Source of the DNA: Corynebacterium aurimucosum ATCC 700975
Lineage (GTDB): Bacteria > Actinomycetota > Actinomycetes > Mycobacteriales > Mycobacteriaceae
DNA length: 64,000 bases
Direction of reading: 5' to 3'
Assembly (NCBI RefSeq): GCF_000022905.1
Contig: NC_012590.1
Location: 1,178,001 to 1,242,000, forward strand
A model generated the notes under the pieces. That model made no database searches. It saw only the letters and a list, made by a program, of their open reading frames with translations, and was not told where the DNA came from. Of this stretch, positions 29,107 to 38,739 are shown piece by piece. Every line of letters starts with the position of its first letter. Position 1 is the first letter of the stretch. The translations under genes and the position numbers were made by a program.

Positions 29107-29955
29107 ATGGTGCCTGTGAACACTCCAGAGCAATTGAGTCAGCAAGACCCTGAACTGATGGAAACCGACGAGGATTGGTTGATTGATTTCCGCGGCGTCG
29201 AGCTACGACGCGGCGGGCGCACGCTGGTCGGGCCCGTCGACTGGCAGGTGGAGCTCGACGAGCGTTGGGTCATCATCGGCCCCAACGGCGCGGGCAAGAC
29301 CTCCCTGGTGCGCATGGCCGCCGCCGAAGAATTCCCGTCCGCTGGCGTGGCTTTCCTCATGGGCGAGCGCCTGGGCAAAACGGATATGCGCGATTTACGC
29401 GCCGCCATCGGTATTTCCTCCGCGGCCGTCCAGCACCGCATCCCGGACAACGAGCGCGTGGATGATCTCGTTGTGTCTGCTGGCTATGCGGTCCTCGGCC
29501 GCTGGCGTGAGGACTACCAAGACATGGACTTCTCCCGCGCCGACGACATTTTGGAACAAGTCGGCGCCGCGCACCTCTCAGAGCGGACCTGGGGCACGCT
29601 CTCCGAAGGTGAGAAGAAGCGCGTCATCCTCGCCCGCGCGCTCATGGCCAACCCGGAGCTGCTCATCCTGGATGAGCCCTCCGCGGGCATGGACTTGGGC
29701 GGCCGTGAGGACCTCGTGGGCTACTTGGGGGACCTAGCACTCGATGCGGATGCCCCGGCGATTGTTATGATTACCCACCACGTGGAGGAAATCCCTTACG
29801 GATTTACCCATGCGATGCTTCTGGATGAGGGTAAGGTCGTGGCCAAAGGACTCATTAACTCTGTCCTGACGTCGGAAAACCTTTCCAAGGCCTTCCACCA
29901 ACCTATCCAGGTGGATCGCATCGGGGAGAGGTACTTCGCCCGACGAGTCCGCTAA
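29107..29955 (+). CDS. ABC transporter ATP-binding protein
   Basis: 282 residues with all ATPase motifs: Walker A GPNGAGKTS (about 59-67), signature LSEGEKKRVILARAL, Walker B LLILDEPSAGMDLGG and the switch His in MITHHVEEIP. It resembles iron-siderophore or YlmA-type ATPases. No membrane subunit is adjacent, and an equivalent lone ATPase is found beside glgE in other corynebacteria. The substrate cannot be read. An in-frame GTG at 29116 is an alternative start. Confidence 0.85.
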   Translation: MVPVNTPEQLSQQDPELMETDEDWLIDFRGVELRRGGRTLVGPVDWQVELDERWVIIGPNGAGKTSLVRMAAAEEFPSAGVAFLMGERLGKTDMRDLRAAIGISSAAVQHRIPDNERVDDLVVSAGYAVLGRWREDYQDMDFSRADDILEQVGAAHLSERTWGTLSEGEKKRVILARALMANPELLILDEPSAGMDLGGREDLVGYLGDLALDADAPAIVMITHHVEEIPYGFTHAMLLDEGKVVAKGLINSVLTSENLSKAFHQPIQVDRIGERYFARRVR

Positions 29956-30050
29956 CCCGTAGTACATAACTCTCAGTACAAAACCTCGGTACACACCCTC
30001 GACGTATACCTCTCGAATTCTGCCCCCAGCCTGCAGACACGGAAAGTTGC

Positions 30051-30878
30051 ATGAGCCAGTCCATCCACGACAGCCTTGACGCCATCGACCCTGGCGAAAC
30101 AACGGGCTTTAACGGGGCACGTCTGGCCGCTACTGTCCTCTTGTTGCGCGATACGGCCGAGGGGCTGCGCGTGTGGATCCAAGAACGCGTGCGCACCATG
30201 CGCAACTACCCCGGCCACGTCGTCTTTCCCGGCGGCGGGGTAGACCCGCGTGACTTCCCGCCCCGAACCTGGGATTCCGGCGAGCTGTGGGCAGGGCGCA
30301 GTGTGGTCTCCATGGCGCGGCGGATGGGCGTGACCAAATACAAGGCACACGCCCTCGTCTTCGCGGCCGCCCGCGAACTTTTCGAGGAGGCCGGCACGCT
30401 GTTAGCCATCCGCGAGGACGGCTTGGTCTCCGACGCCTCTCGCTACCACCGCGAGCGCGAGCTGCTAGAAACCCACGAGATTTCCTTCACCGAGTTCCTT
30501 GAGCACAACGGCATGCGTGTCGACGCCGACATGCTATTGCCCTGGTCCCGCTGGGCCGGCGAAGATAACAACCACTGGTTCGACACCTTCTTCTTCATCG
30601 GTGTGCTGCCCGAGGGCCAAGAACCCGATGGGGATACGGGCGAAGCCGATGACGCCGGCTGGTTCGACCCGCAATTGGTCCTCGACGGCTGGCGCGCCGG
30701 GCTGGTCCGCCTAGCCATCCCGACGTGGGCACAGCTCAAGCGTTTGACCTCCTACGCCACCGTTAAGGAGGTCATGGATGACGCCTCCTTCTCCGACCTG
30801 CGCCCCATCATCGGTGACCCGCGCGATGATGAGCGCTACCGCGAATACTTCACCACGTTCCCCGTCGACCGCATTTAA
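30051..30878 (+). CDS. Nudix hydrolase with a split Nudix box
   Basis: 275 residues. The first half of the Nudix box (PGGGVDP, about 63-69) is separated from the second half (AARELFEEAG, about 105-114) by some 35 residues, an arrangement known from NUDT19-like acyl-CoA/CoA diphosphatases. The metal-binding REL-EE glutamates are intact. The substrate is not determined by sequence. It lies 95 bases after the ABC gene and 20 before the methyltransferase. Confidence 0.82.
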   Translation: MSQSIHDSLDAIDPGETTGFNGARLAATVLLLRDTAEGLRVWIQERVRTMRNYPGHVVFPGGGVDPRDFPPRTWDSGELWAGRSVVSMARRMGVTKYKAHALVFAAARELFEEAGTLLAIREDGLVSDASRYHRERELLETHEISFTEFLEHNGMRVDADMLLPWSRWAGEDNNHWFDTFFFIGVLPEGQEPDGDTGEADDAGWFDPQLVLDGWRAGLVRLAIPTWAQLKRLTSYATVKEVMDDASFSDLRPIIGDPRDDERYREYFTTFPVDRI

Positions 30879-30898
30879 ACCGGCTTGAAGAAACCACC

Positions 30899-32050
30899 AT
30901 GAGCTACACCCTGGACGAAGTCTCCTTCCTGCGCGCGCACGCCACCGCTATCGACGCCGCCGCAGCAGACCTGGAGGGGACCAAGAAGGCGCACCTGCGG
31001 GACGTCGCCAAGCTGCAGGCCCACTTTGGTGACTACGGGCGTGCCGTGGCCGAACTCATCCAAGCCCGCAGCTCCGGAAAGCTGCCGGGGCAGTGGCTCA
31101 TGGACCACGACTCCGCCCAACAGGCCACTCCACCCGCAGTGGCGGCTTATCGCGCGCAGTTCCTTCAGGAACGCAACGTGGACGTGGTCCACGACCTCAC
31201 CTGCTCCATCGGCACCGAAGGCCAGGCCTACCGCCCGGGTACGTATGTGGGCAGCGACCTGGACGTCTCGCGCGTGGCCATGGCGCAGCACAACATCGAG
31301 CACCCAGTCTTTCGCGCTGATGCTCTCACCACCACGACCACCGCCCAGGTATGCATCGCCGACCCCGCCCGGCGCCAAGGCGGTACCCGCATTACTCGCT
31401 TGGACCAACTTCTGCCCCCGCCAGCAGATCTGCTGGCCACCCACGGCGAGATGGCCATCAAATGCGCACCCGGCATCGACCACTCCGAATGGGAAGGCCT
31501 GGCCTGCGTAGTCAGCCTTGACGGAGGGGTGAAGGAAACCTGCCTGTACACCCCAGGCCTGGGAACAGGGAAGAGGGCAGTGGTCCTCAGTACCACGCCA
31601 GATGGAATCCACACGGACGTCATCGACGACGACGTTGCAGAGCACGAGCTACCTGAGGCCGGCCCGATCAGCCGCTTCCTTATCGACCCCGACGGCGCCA
31701 TCGTGCGCGCCGGGCTGGTGCGCCACTACGCCGCGCGGGAAGGCCTGCACCAGCTGGACCCGCGCATTGCCTATCTCACCGGTGACCGCCTGCCGCACGG
31801 CACTTCCGGATTTGAATTCATCGAGATGGTCCCCATGAAAAAGCTCAAGGCGGCCATGGCGGCTCACGACGTCGGCTCGCTGGAAATCCTGGTACGCGGG
31901 CAAGACGTGAACCCGGACCAGCTGCGCAAGAAGCTCAAGTTGAAGGGGTCGACCGCCAAGACGCTCGTGGTCACGCGCATTGGAACGAAGGGAGTCGCGG
32001 TGTTGTGCGGACCGCGAGTAGTATCGACCGAAGGTAATTACGCACCCTAA
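30899..32050 (+). CDS. SAM-dependent methyltransferase with THUMP-like C-terminal domain
   Basis: 383 residues. The SAM-binding site appears as DLTCSIGTEGQAY and YVGSDLDVSRVAMA (about 95-125). The C-terminal domain (about 290-375, EILVRGQDVNPDQLRKKLKLKG) matches the THUMP-like domain found in actinobacterial proteins of this class, suggesting RNA binding. Substrate unknown. A similar gene lies near etf in mycobacteria. Confidence 0.8.
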   Translation: MSYTLDEVSFLRAHATAIDAAAADLEGTKKAHLRDVAKLQAHFGDYGRAVAELIQARSSGKLPGQWLMDHDSAQQATPPAVAAYRAQFLQERNVDVVHDLTCSIGTEGQAYRPGTYVGSDLDVSRVAMAQHNIEHPVFRADALTTTTTAQVCIADPARRQGGTRITRLDQLLPPPADLLATHGEMAIKCAPGIDHSEWEGLACVVSLDGGVKETCLYTPGLGTGKRAVVLSTTPDGIHTDVIDDDVAEHELPEAGPISRFLIDPDGAIVRAGLVRHYAAREGLHQLDPRIAYLTGDRLPHGTSGFEFIEMVPMKKLKAAMAAHDVGSLEILVRGQDVNPDQLRKKLKLKGSTAKTLVVTRIGTKGVAVLCGPRVVSTEGNYAP

Positions 32051-32084
32051 TAGTTTCAAAATTTACGGAAGGGGAAGTGCCCAC

Positions 32085-32885
32085 ATGCCAGTCATTGTGG
32101 CTCTGGTCAAGCACGTACCGGATACGTGGTCAACCAAGACCCTCGAGGCGGACCATACGTTGGACCGCACCTCGGTGGATAACGTCATCGATGAGGTCAA
32201 CGAGTACTCCGTCGAGCAGGCACTGCGCTTGCGCGACGATAACGCCGACGCCGGCTATGAGGTCGTCGCCCTCACCATGGGCCCGGCCGCTGCCGATGAG
32301 GCCCTGCGCAAGGCCCTGGCCATGGGCGCGGATCACGCAGTGCACGTGACTGACGACGCCCTCGCTGGCGCCGACGCCCTGGCCACGGCCTGGGTTATTA
32401 ACGCTGCCATCAACAAGGTGGCTGAGAAGTTCGGTGAGGTCCAGATCATCACCCTGGGCAATAACTCCTCGGATGCCTCCACCGGTCTCATTGCCGGCCT
32501 GCTGGCCGAGTACCGTCAGCTGCCCGCGCTCACGGAGCTCAAGGCAGCCTCCCTGGCCGGTGCCACTGCCACCGGTACCCGCGAGGATGTCCACGGCCAC
32601 TGGGAGCTCAGCGCCAACCTGCCGGCAATCCTGTCCTTTACCGACAAGGCCGATAAGCCGCGTTTCCCCAACTTCAAGGGCCTGATGGCCGCCAAGAAGG
32701 CCGAGGTCACCACTCTCGCCGTGGCGGACCTGGGCATCGATGGCGTGCCGTCCACCACGACGGTCACCGCCTCCGCGCAGCGCCCGGCCCGTACCGCCGG
32801 TGAGGTCATCGCTGAAACTGATCCAGCCGTGGCTGCCGCCAAGGTTGCGGATTTCCTGGCCGCCAAGAATCTCATCGAGGGTTAA
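32085..32885 (+). CDS. etfB: Electron transfer flavoprotein subunit beta
   Basis: Takes electrons from acyl-CoA dehydrogenases as a heterodimer with EtfA. 266 residues, starting MPVIVALVKHVPDTW, with the AMP-binding region LGNNSSDASTGLIAGLLAEY near residues 125-145. GGAAGGGGAA precedes the ATG. etfA follows after 11 bases. This pair is conserved next to cysteine desulfurase in actinobacteria (fixA/fixB). Confidence 0.95.
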   Translation: MPVIVALVKHVPDTWSTKTLEADHTLDRTSVDNVIDEVNEYSVEQALRLRDDNADAGYEVVALTMGPAAADEALRKALAMGADHAVHVTDDALAGADALATAWVINAAINKVAEKFGEVQIITLGNNSSDASTGLIAGLLAEYRQLPALTELKAASLAGATATGTREDVHGHWELSANLPAILSFTDKADKPRFPNFKGLMAAKKAEVTTLAVADLGIDGVPSTTTVTASAQRPARTAGEVIAETDPAVAAAKVADFLAAKNLIEG

Positions 32886-32896
32886 GGAGAAAACAC

Positions 32897-33856
32897 ATGT
32901 CTCACGTTTATGTCCTGGTTGAGCACGAAGCAGAGCAGCTCAGCCCCGTTACCGGCGAGCTCATCACCGCCGCCCGCGCGCTCGGCACCGTCTCCGCCGT
33001 CGTCGTGGCCAAGGATGCCGCCACCGCCGCCTCCTTCGATGCCGAGTTGGGCAACCTCGGTGCAGCCCAGGTAGTTCAGGCCACCGCCGCGGACTATGAG
33101 CAGCGCATCGTCACCCCGGAGGTCGATGCCCTCCACGCTTTGGCCGCCAATAACCCGGCGCCCATCGTGCTGGCTGCGACCCCGACCAACAACGAGATCG
33201 CCGGCCGCCTCGCTGCGCGTCTCGGCTCCGGTGCTTTGGTCAACGTCGACGGCATCAATGCTGACGGCTCTGCTCACCACACCATCTTCGGTGGTTCCTA
33301 CGAGACCTCCTCCACGGCCACCGGCTCCGTGGTCTACACCCTGCGCCCGGGCTCCGTGGTCGCCGAGCCGCAGCCAGTCACCGCGGCACCCGCTCCCTTC
33401 GAGCTGCCTGCTTCCACCGCGAAGGACGTCACCGTCACCTCCTTCACCCCGGCTGAGAAGACCGCCCGTCCGGAGCTAACCTCCGCCAAGGTTGTCGTGG
33501 CCGGTGGCCGCGGCGTGGGCGATAAGTTCGCCGACGTGGTGGAGCCGCTTGCCGACGCCCTCGGGGCCGCCGTCGGCGCTACCCGCGACGCTGTGGATGA
33601 GGGCTTCTACGACCCTGCCTTCCAGATTGGTCAGACCGGCGCGACCGTCTCCCCGAACCTCTACATTGGCCTGGGCATTTCTGGTGCTATCCAGCACACC
33701 TCTGGCATGCAGACCTCGGAGACCATCGTCGTGGTCAACCAGGACCAGGACGAGCCCTTCTTCCAGATCGCCGACCTCGGCGTGGTGGGTGACCTCCACG
33801 AGATTGCCCCGGCTCTGGCCAAGGAGCTTGAGGCCCGCAAGGGGGCCGGCAACTAA
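32897..33856 (+). CDS. etfA: Electron transfer flavoprotein subunit alpha
   Basis: 319 residues. The FAD-binding C-terminal domain is recognised by VVAGGRGVGDKF, GQTGATVSPNLYIGLGISGAIQH and the final EPFFQIADLGVVGDL. AAGGAGAA precedes the ATG. Its stop shares one base with the start of the cysteine desulfurase gene. Confidence 0.96.
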   Translation: MSHVYVLVEHEAEQLSPVTGELITAARALGTVSAVVVAKDAATAASFDAELGNLGAAQVVQATAADYEQRIVTPEVDALHALAANNPAPIVLAATPTNNEIAGRLAARLGSGALVNVDGINADGSAHHTIFGGSYETSSTATGSVVYTLRPGSVVAEPQPVTAAPAPFELPASTAKDVTVTSFTPAEKTARPELTSAKVVVAGGRGVGDKFADVVEPLADALGAAVGATRDAVDEGFYDPAFQIGQTGATVSPNLYIGLGISGAIQHTSGMQTSETIVVVNQDQDEPFFQIADLGVVGDLHEIAPALAKELEARKGAGN

Positions 33857-34992
33857 TGCCTCGCTACCTCGATTACGCAGCCACCCAGCCCATGCGCCAG
33901 TGCGCTATCGACGCCTGGGTCAGCGCCTCCGGGGCCCTGAACCCGGGCGCGTCCTATGCCTCCGGGCGCAAGGCACGCTCCGTGCTGGACGACGCCCGCG
34001 AGACCGTCGCCGAGCTGCTCGGCTGCGAACCCATCGAGGTCATCTTCACCTCCTCCGGCACGGAGGCAGACAACATTGCCATCCAGGGTCTCTTCCGTGC
34101 TGCGCAGAGCGCAGCTGAAGAACGGTCGAAACGAATTGTTTCGACCCCCATCGAGCACCCCGCCGTCCTGGAGACCGTGGAGAAGCTCCGCGCTGAGCAC
34201 GGTGCGAGCGTTGACCTGCTCCCGGTTGATTCCACTGGCCACGTCAGCGACTTAAGCGCCCTGGATACCCAGGCCGCGCTGGCCACCTGCATGTGGGCCA
34301 ACAACGAGACCGGCGCTATCCAGCCGGTCGCCGACATCACCGAGCGCGCCGCCGCGCAGAACACCCCGGTGCACATCGACGCCGTGCAGGTCGCCGGCAA
34401 ACTGCCCATCAACTTCCATGAGTTGGGCGCCACCACTCTCGCGGCCAGCGCCCACAAGTTCGGCGGGCCCCGCGGCATTGGCCTGCTTCTCGCGCGCCGC
34501 ACCCCGGCGCCACTGCCACTAGCCTTCGGCGGCGGCCAGGAGCGCGGCATCCGTCCCGGCACCGTCGACGTGGCCAGTGCGAGCGCACTCGCCGCGGCCC
34601 TGCGTGAGTCCGTTGCGGAAATGGAGCAGGAGAACACACGCCTGACGGCACTTCGGGACAAGCTCCAGGCAGGCATCGAGGACAGCATCGACAACGTCAT
34701 CATCAACTCCGCCGAGCCCACCCTGGCCTCCCACCTGCACGTCTCCTTCCCGGGCACGGACGGCGACAGCCTCATCATGCTTCTCGACGCCGCCGGCATC
34801 GAAGCCTCCGCCGGCTCCGCCTGCCACGCGGGGGTTAACCGCATGTCCCACGTGCTCGAGGCCATGGGCATCGACGAGGAACACGGCCGCGGCAGCCTGC
34901 GCTTTAGCCTGGGACGAATGACCACCGAAGAAGACATCGACGCCACTTTGGCAGAACTCCCGGAGATAATCCGTCGCGCCCGTTCGGTCTAG
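33856..34992 (+). CDS. Cysteine desulfurase, IscS/NifS family
   Basis: A PLP enzyme that takes sulfur from cysteine for iron-sulfur clusters and tRNA thiolation. SSGTEADN (about 67-74), the PLP-binding lysine in SAHKFGG (about 201) and the catalytic cysteine in AGSACHAG (about 323) are visible. 378 residues. It starts within the etfA stop (TAATG). The usual partner mnmA is about 6.4 kb away, separated by accessory genes. Confidence 0.93.
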   Translation: MPRYLDYAATQPMRQCAIDAWVSASGALNPGASYASGRKARSVLDDARETVAELLGCEPIEVIFTSSGTEADNIAIQGLFRAAQSAAEERSKRIVSTPIEHPAVLETVEKLRAEHGASVDLLPVDSTGHVSDLSALDTQAALATCMWANNETGAIQPVADITERAAAQNTPVHIDAVQVAGKLPINFHELGATTLAASAHKFGGPRGIGLLLARRTPAPLPLAFGGGQERGIRPGTVDVASASALAAALRESVAEMEQENTRLTALRDKLQAGIEDSIDNVIINSAEPTLASHLHVSFPGTDGDSLIMLLDAAGIEASAGSACHAGVNRMSHVLEAMGIDEEHGRGSLRFSLGRMTTEEDIDATLAELPEIIRRARSV

Positions 34993-35070
34993 CGCGAGCA
35001 TCCGATCAAGATCACAGTCATTCGGACATATTCACAGATAGTCCACAGCGCTTTCGGTTTGGCGCGGGTC

Positions 35071-35076
35071 TATGTT
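35071..35076 (+). promoter_or_regulatory. Candidate -10 box giving a leaderless esterase transcript
   Basis: TATGTT lies 6 bases before the GTG at 35083, so transcription would begin at the start codon itself. No ribosome site is visible, which fits leaderless translation. Confidence 0.45.
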
Positions 35077-35082
35077 TAATTC

Positions 35083-36336
35083 GTGAATAACTTCATCCAG
35101 TCCGTGCTGGGCTTGCCGTTGACTGACCCCGTCAACGGCGGGATCTACATCGCCATCGTGGTCATCAGCGCGTTGCTCATTGCGTGGCGCCTGCGCAAGC
35201 GCGATTTCGTGTCCTTCCTTCTCGCCGCAGTTATTGCCACCGTGGCATTCTTCGTGCTCAAGCACTGGGACGTCCCGTTTCATCTCTTTGTTGCCGGGCT
35301 GGTCCCCATCGCGGCGCTTATCTCTCTCATTCACCATGCGGGCCGACGTGTCCTTATGGCAGTGATAGCGGCATTCTCGACACTTGCGGTGGCCGGTTTG
35401 GCCAATATGGAGTATCAGTCCTATCCGGACATCGGCTCGCTCGATCCCACACCGGTTGCCCAAGAGATGGACTACGCCCAATTCAAGGCCATGAAGTCCT
35501 CGGATTCCGCTGCCATCGTGCATTTGGATCTTCCAGGTACCAACTCTGGGTTCACCGCGCGCCAGGCCACGGCCTATATCCCGCCAGCCTATTGGACACA
35601 ACCGGAACGCAAGCTCCCCGTCCTCGTTCTGCTCCACGGCAACCCCGGTGGACCAGAGCAATGGTTCGGCTCCGGCGAGGCGGCCGAAACCGCCGATGCC
35701 TTCCAGCGCGCCAATGGGGGACTAAGCCCCATCGTCCTGGCGGTCGATGCCACCGGCAGTGAGACCGCCAATCCCATCTGCGCGGACACCTCCGCGGCCA
35801 AGGTCATGACCTACCTGACGACCGACGTGCCAACAGGAATCAAGAGCGCCTTCCGCGTCGACGAGAACCAACAGCACTGGACCGTCACTGGCCTGTCCTA
35901 CGGCGGAACCTGCTCGTTGCAGATCCTCACCAATCACCCGGAAGCCTATGGCCAGGCAGTGGACATCTCCGGCGAGGCTGAACCCACTATTGGTAACCAT
36001 GCCGCCACCGTGTCCAAGTTTTATGGTGGCGATGAATCTGCGTACCAGGCCGCCAACCCCGCCCACTTGCTTGAGGTCAAAAAGTACCCGGATAACCAGG
36101 CCATTTTTATCGCCGGCAACCGGGATAACAACGCGGTGAATGCACTCAGCCAACTGAACGACGCTGCCCGCGCCGCCGGCATGCGCACTTTCTACACCAC
36201 CCGCCCGGGCGGCCATTCCTTCGAGGTGTGGCGTCCCGCCCTGCGCGAAGTATTTGCCTGGGTTGCCCGCCGGGGCGGGCTGGCAGACCTCACCGATCCT
36301 TTCGATGGAGTACAAGATGCAGATCTTCAGCGCTAA
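35083..36336 (+). CDS. Membrane-anchored alpha/beta hydrolase (esterase D family)
   Basis: 417 residues. Four hydrophobic helices at the N-terminus (about 10-110) are followed by an extracytoplasmic hydrolase domain. Catalytic residues seen: Ser272 in GLSYGG, an Asp near 348 in GNRDNN, and His near 378 in GGHSFEVW; an HGNPGG oxyanion motif is also present. The fold resembles mycolyltransferases and esterase D. The 3' end overlaps the MprF-type gene by 20 bases, suggesting joint action on aminoacylated lipids; that is inference. A mycolate-related activity is an alternative. Confidence 0.75.
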   Translation: MNNFIQSVLGLPLTDPVNGGIYIAIVVISALLIAWRLRKRDFVSFLLAAVIATVAFFVLKHWDVPFHLFVAGLVPIAALISLIHHAGRRVLMAVIAAFSTLAVAGLANMEYQSYPDIGSLDPTPVAQEMDYAQFKAMKSSDSAAIVHLDLPGTNSGFTARQATAYIPPAYWTQPERKLPVLVLLHGNPGGPEQWFGSGEAAETADAFQRANGGLSPIVLAVDATGSETANPICADTSAAKVMTYLTTDVPTGIKSAFRVDENQQHWTVTGLSYGGTCSLQILTNHPEAYGQAVDISGEAEPTIGNHAATVSKFYGGDESAYQAANPAHLLEVKKYPDNQAIFIAGNRDNNAVNALSQLNDAARAAGMRTFYTTRPGGHSFEVWRPALREVFAWVARRGGLADLTDPFDGVQDADLQR

Positions 36337-38728
36337 CAACCTCCGACACCTCGCGCGGCGCACCCCGGTGACGTGGGGATTGATCCTTCTGATGTGGGGA
36401 TTGGTCATCGTGACCTACGCGGTTCCGGGGCTGGCGGGCATTACGCAAACGATCGGCCTGACCGGCCGTACCTTCGGTGCAGTTGTGGCACTCACCCTCA
36501 TGGCCCTGGCTTTCGTTCTACCTTCGGAATACCGGTTGGGCTCCGTGCGGACACTTGCCGTTGGTATTGCCGCGCAGCTTATCTCCGTTCCCGTGGCCTA
36601 CGTGGCCGCCCATGGCATCGAAGAAATCGGCCTCAACCGCTGGGGTGATGATCTTCTGAGCTCCACTGATTTATCACCCATCGGTTTCATAGTGGGCACA
36701 GCCGGCTTTGCTTCTGCTTGGATGCCGCGCCTCTGGCAGCGCCGCGTACGCCTCAGCATCCTTGCTCTGACTCTCACCATGGCCCTGTATGGCGGTACTT
36801 TGAGCGATGTCCTCGGCGTGAGCGCCACGGTGCTGTCCATCGCGGCCGGTATCGCATGGAGTGTCTTTGTGCCCCGCACGAGCGCGCAGCGCCCAGCCGC
36901 TTTCCATCGTGCCTCGGTGCCCGAGCGCCGAGTTCTCACCGCGCTGATCTTGGGCGTGGTAGCCATTGGCCCAGCCTTCGTGGCCCTTGACCCGCTGGCC
37001 GAAGGGCCCTTCAGCCCAGTCACCCGACTGATGTGGTCCTTCAACTCTGCTGCTTATCACGCCACTGAGCTCTGCCAAACTGACCCTACAAGCCAGGCCT
37101 GCCAAGCTGCCCTTGATGTCGCCCGCGTCCACGGCGTGGGTCCGGCCATCGCCAGCGTCATGCCGCTCATCATCCAACTCGTACTGTGCTTCGGCCTCAT
37201 CCGCGGACGCCGTCTTGCTTGGTTGCTATCCGTCCTTACCCAGGTACTCGTCATCGCTGTGCTTCTAGCTCAGCTGTGGGACTTTAGCCAAGAAGGCCTT
37301 GTGCTCTACGGCGTCAACCTAGCGGCCGTGGTCCTGCCCTGGGCCACCTGCCTCCTCATGCTCATCTGGAATCGCCGCGTGTTCCACATTCACGAAAGCG
37401 CAGATGCACTGGGCCAGGCCGCTGGCAAAATTGCTGCCGCCTTCGCCCTCACGGCTGCTCTCTGGGGAGTTGGTGCACTATTTTTCAAGGACGGATTCGT
37501 CGAGCCAGCCACTGCCGATACCATCCTCGCCGAACTCCCACTGCGCTATGCTCCGCCAGTCGTGGCCACGCTGCTTCCGCTCAAGCTCGCCCCGACCACT
37601 TGGCTGACGTGGGCCCTCTACGAGTGGGCCGGCACTCTATTCTGGATGTACGCAGCGTGGGTTGCTTACCGCATGTTTGCCACGCCGGCTAACCCTGAGG
37701 CCGCTGAGGCCCGCGAGCGTGCCCGCGCCATCCTGGAACAGGGCAGTGGTGACCACCTCTCCGCGATGACCCTGTGGAAGGGGAACCGCTACTTCTTTAA
37801 CGACAGCAACTACGTGGCCTACCGCGTCCACAACGGGATTGCGCTCAGCCTCGGCGAGCCTGTGGGCAATGAGCCGGAGGCCACCGCAGCCGCCTTCGAA
37901 GAATTCGCCCGCGAACAAGGCTGGCGCCCGGCCTGGTACTCGGTGCGGGAAAACTTCACCCGCCCCGGCTTCCGCCGCCTCGAAGTGGCAGAAGAAGCCG
38001 TCCTGGATACCGCCAACACCGAGTTCAAAGGCAAGAAATTCCAGAACATCCGCACCGCCCGCAACAAGGCTGGCAAAGAGGAGGTGACCACGCTGTGGAC
38101 GGAGTGGAAAGACCTTGATCTTGCCACCCGCAACAAGATTGCCGAGCTCTCCGAGGAATGGGTCTCTGATAAAGCTCTCCCGGAGATGGGCTTTACCCTG
38201 GGTGGTGTCAACGAGCTGCGGGAGGAAGGTACCAAGCTCCTGCTCGCGCTGGGAGAGGACGGCACGCTTCATGGCGTGACATCCTGGCTCCCTGTCCGCG
38301 AAAACGGCACCGTGGTTGGTTATACCCTCGACGTCATGCGCCGCGCCGACCACGGCTTCAAGGGGGCTATCGAGTTGCTCATCTCCGAGGCATTGATCAT
38401 CGCTGCCAGCGAAGGTTGCGCCTGGATTTCGCTCTCCGGCGCGCCCCTGGCTGGCACACCGGAGGAGCCCGGGCTTCTCGACGTCCTCCTCACCCGCCTC
38501 GGCGAAGAAATGGAGCCTCTCTACGGCTTTCGCAGCCTGGCCGCCTCCAAGCGCAAGTTCCAGCCGGAAGAGCACAAGTGGTACCTGGCCTACAACGATG
38601 AGCTGGCGCTGCCCGCCATCGGCCTGGCCGTCGTCCACGCCTACGTGCCCGACATGCGAGCAGCTGATGCCGCCCGAGCTGTGAAGACGTGGCTGGCGGA
38701 GCGTCGCCAAGCACTGCGCGAGCCCTAG
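36317..38728 (+). CDS. MprF-type aminoacyl-phospholipid synthase with flippase-like membrane domain
   Basis: Adds an amino acid from aminoacyl-tRNA to membrane lipids, making them less anionic. About 12-14 membrane helices fill residues 1-460, followed by a DUF2156/GNAT-like synthase domain (about 480-790; conserved GNRYFFNDSNYVAYR and GFRSLAASKRKFQPE). The start at 36317 is chosen for GGAG six bases upstream; 36305 is an alternative. 803 residues. An alanyl-type enzyme is reported in C. glutamicum, so alanine rather than lysine is possible here. Translationally coupled to the esterase. Confidence 0.85.
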   Translation: MQIFSANNLRHLARRTPVTWGLILLMWGLVIVTYAVPGLAGITQTIGLTGRTFGAVVALTLMALAFVLPSEYRLGSVRTLAVGIAAQLISVPVAYVAAHGIEEIGLNRWGDDLLSSTDLSPIGFIVGTAGFASAWMPRLWQRRVRLSILALTLTMALYGGTLSDVLGVSATVLSIAAGIAWSVFVPRTSAQRPAAFHRASVPERRVLTALILGVVAIGPAFVALDPLAEGPFSPVTRLMWSFNSAAYHATELCQTDPTSQACQAALDVARVHGVGPAIASVMPLIIQLVLCFGLIRGRRLAWLLSVLTQVLVIAVLLAQLWDFSQEGLVLYGVNLAAVVLPWATCLLMLIWNRRVFHIHESADALGQAAGKIAAAFALTAALWGVGALFFKDGFVEPATADTILAELPLRYAPPVVATLLPLKLAPTTWLTWALYEWAGTLFWMYAAWVAYRMFATPANPEAAEARERARAILEQGSGDHLSAMTLWKGNRYFFNDSNYVAYRVHNGIALSLGEPVGNEPEATAAAFEEFAREQGWRPAWYSVRENFTRPGFRRLEVAEEAVLDTANTEFKGKKFQNIRTARNKAGKEEVTTLWTEWKDLDLATRNKIAELSEEWVSDKALPEMGFTLGGVNELREEGTKLLLALGEDGTLHGVTSWLPVRENGTVVGYTLDVMRRADHGFKGAIELLISEALIIAASEGCAWISLSGAPLAGTPEEPGLLDVLLTRLGEEMEPLYGFRSLAASKRKFQPEEHKWYLAYNDELALPAIGLAVVHAYVPDMRAADAARAVKTWLAERRQALREP

Positions 38729-38739
38729 AGCCGTGGCTC

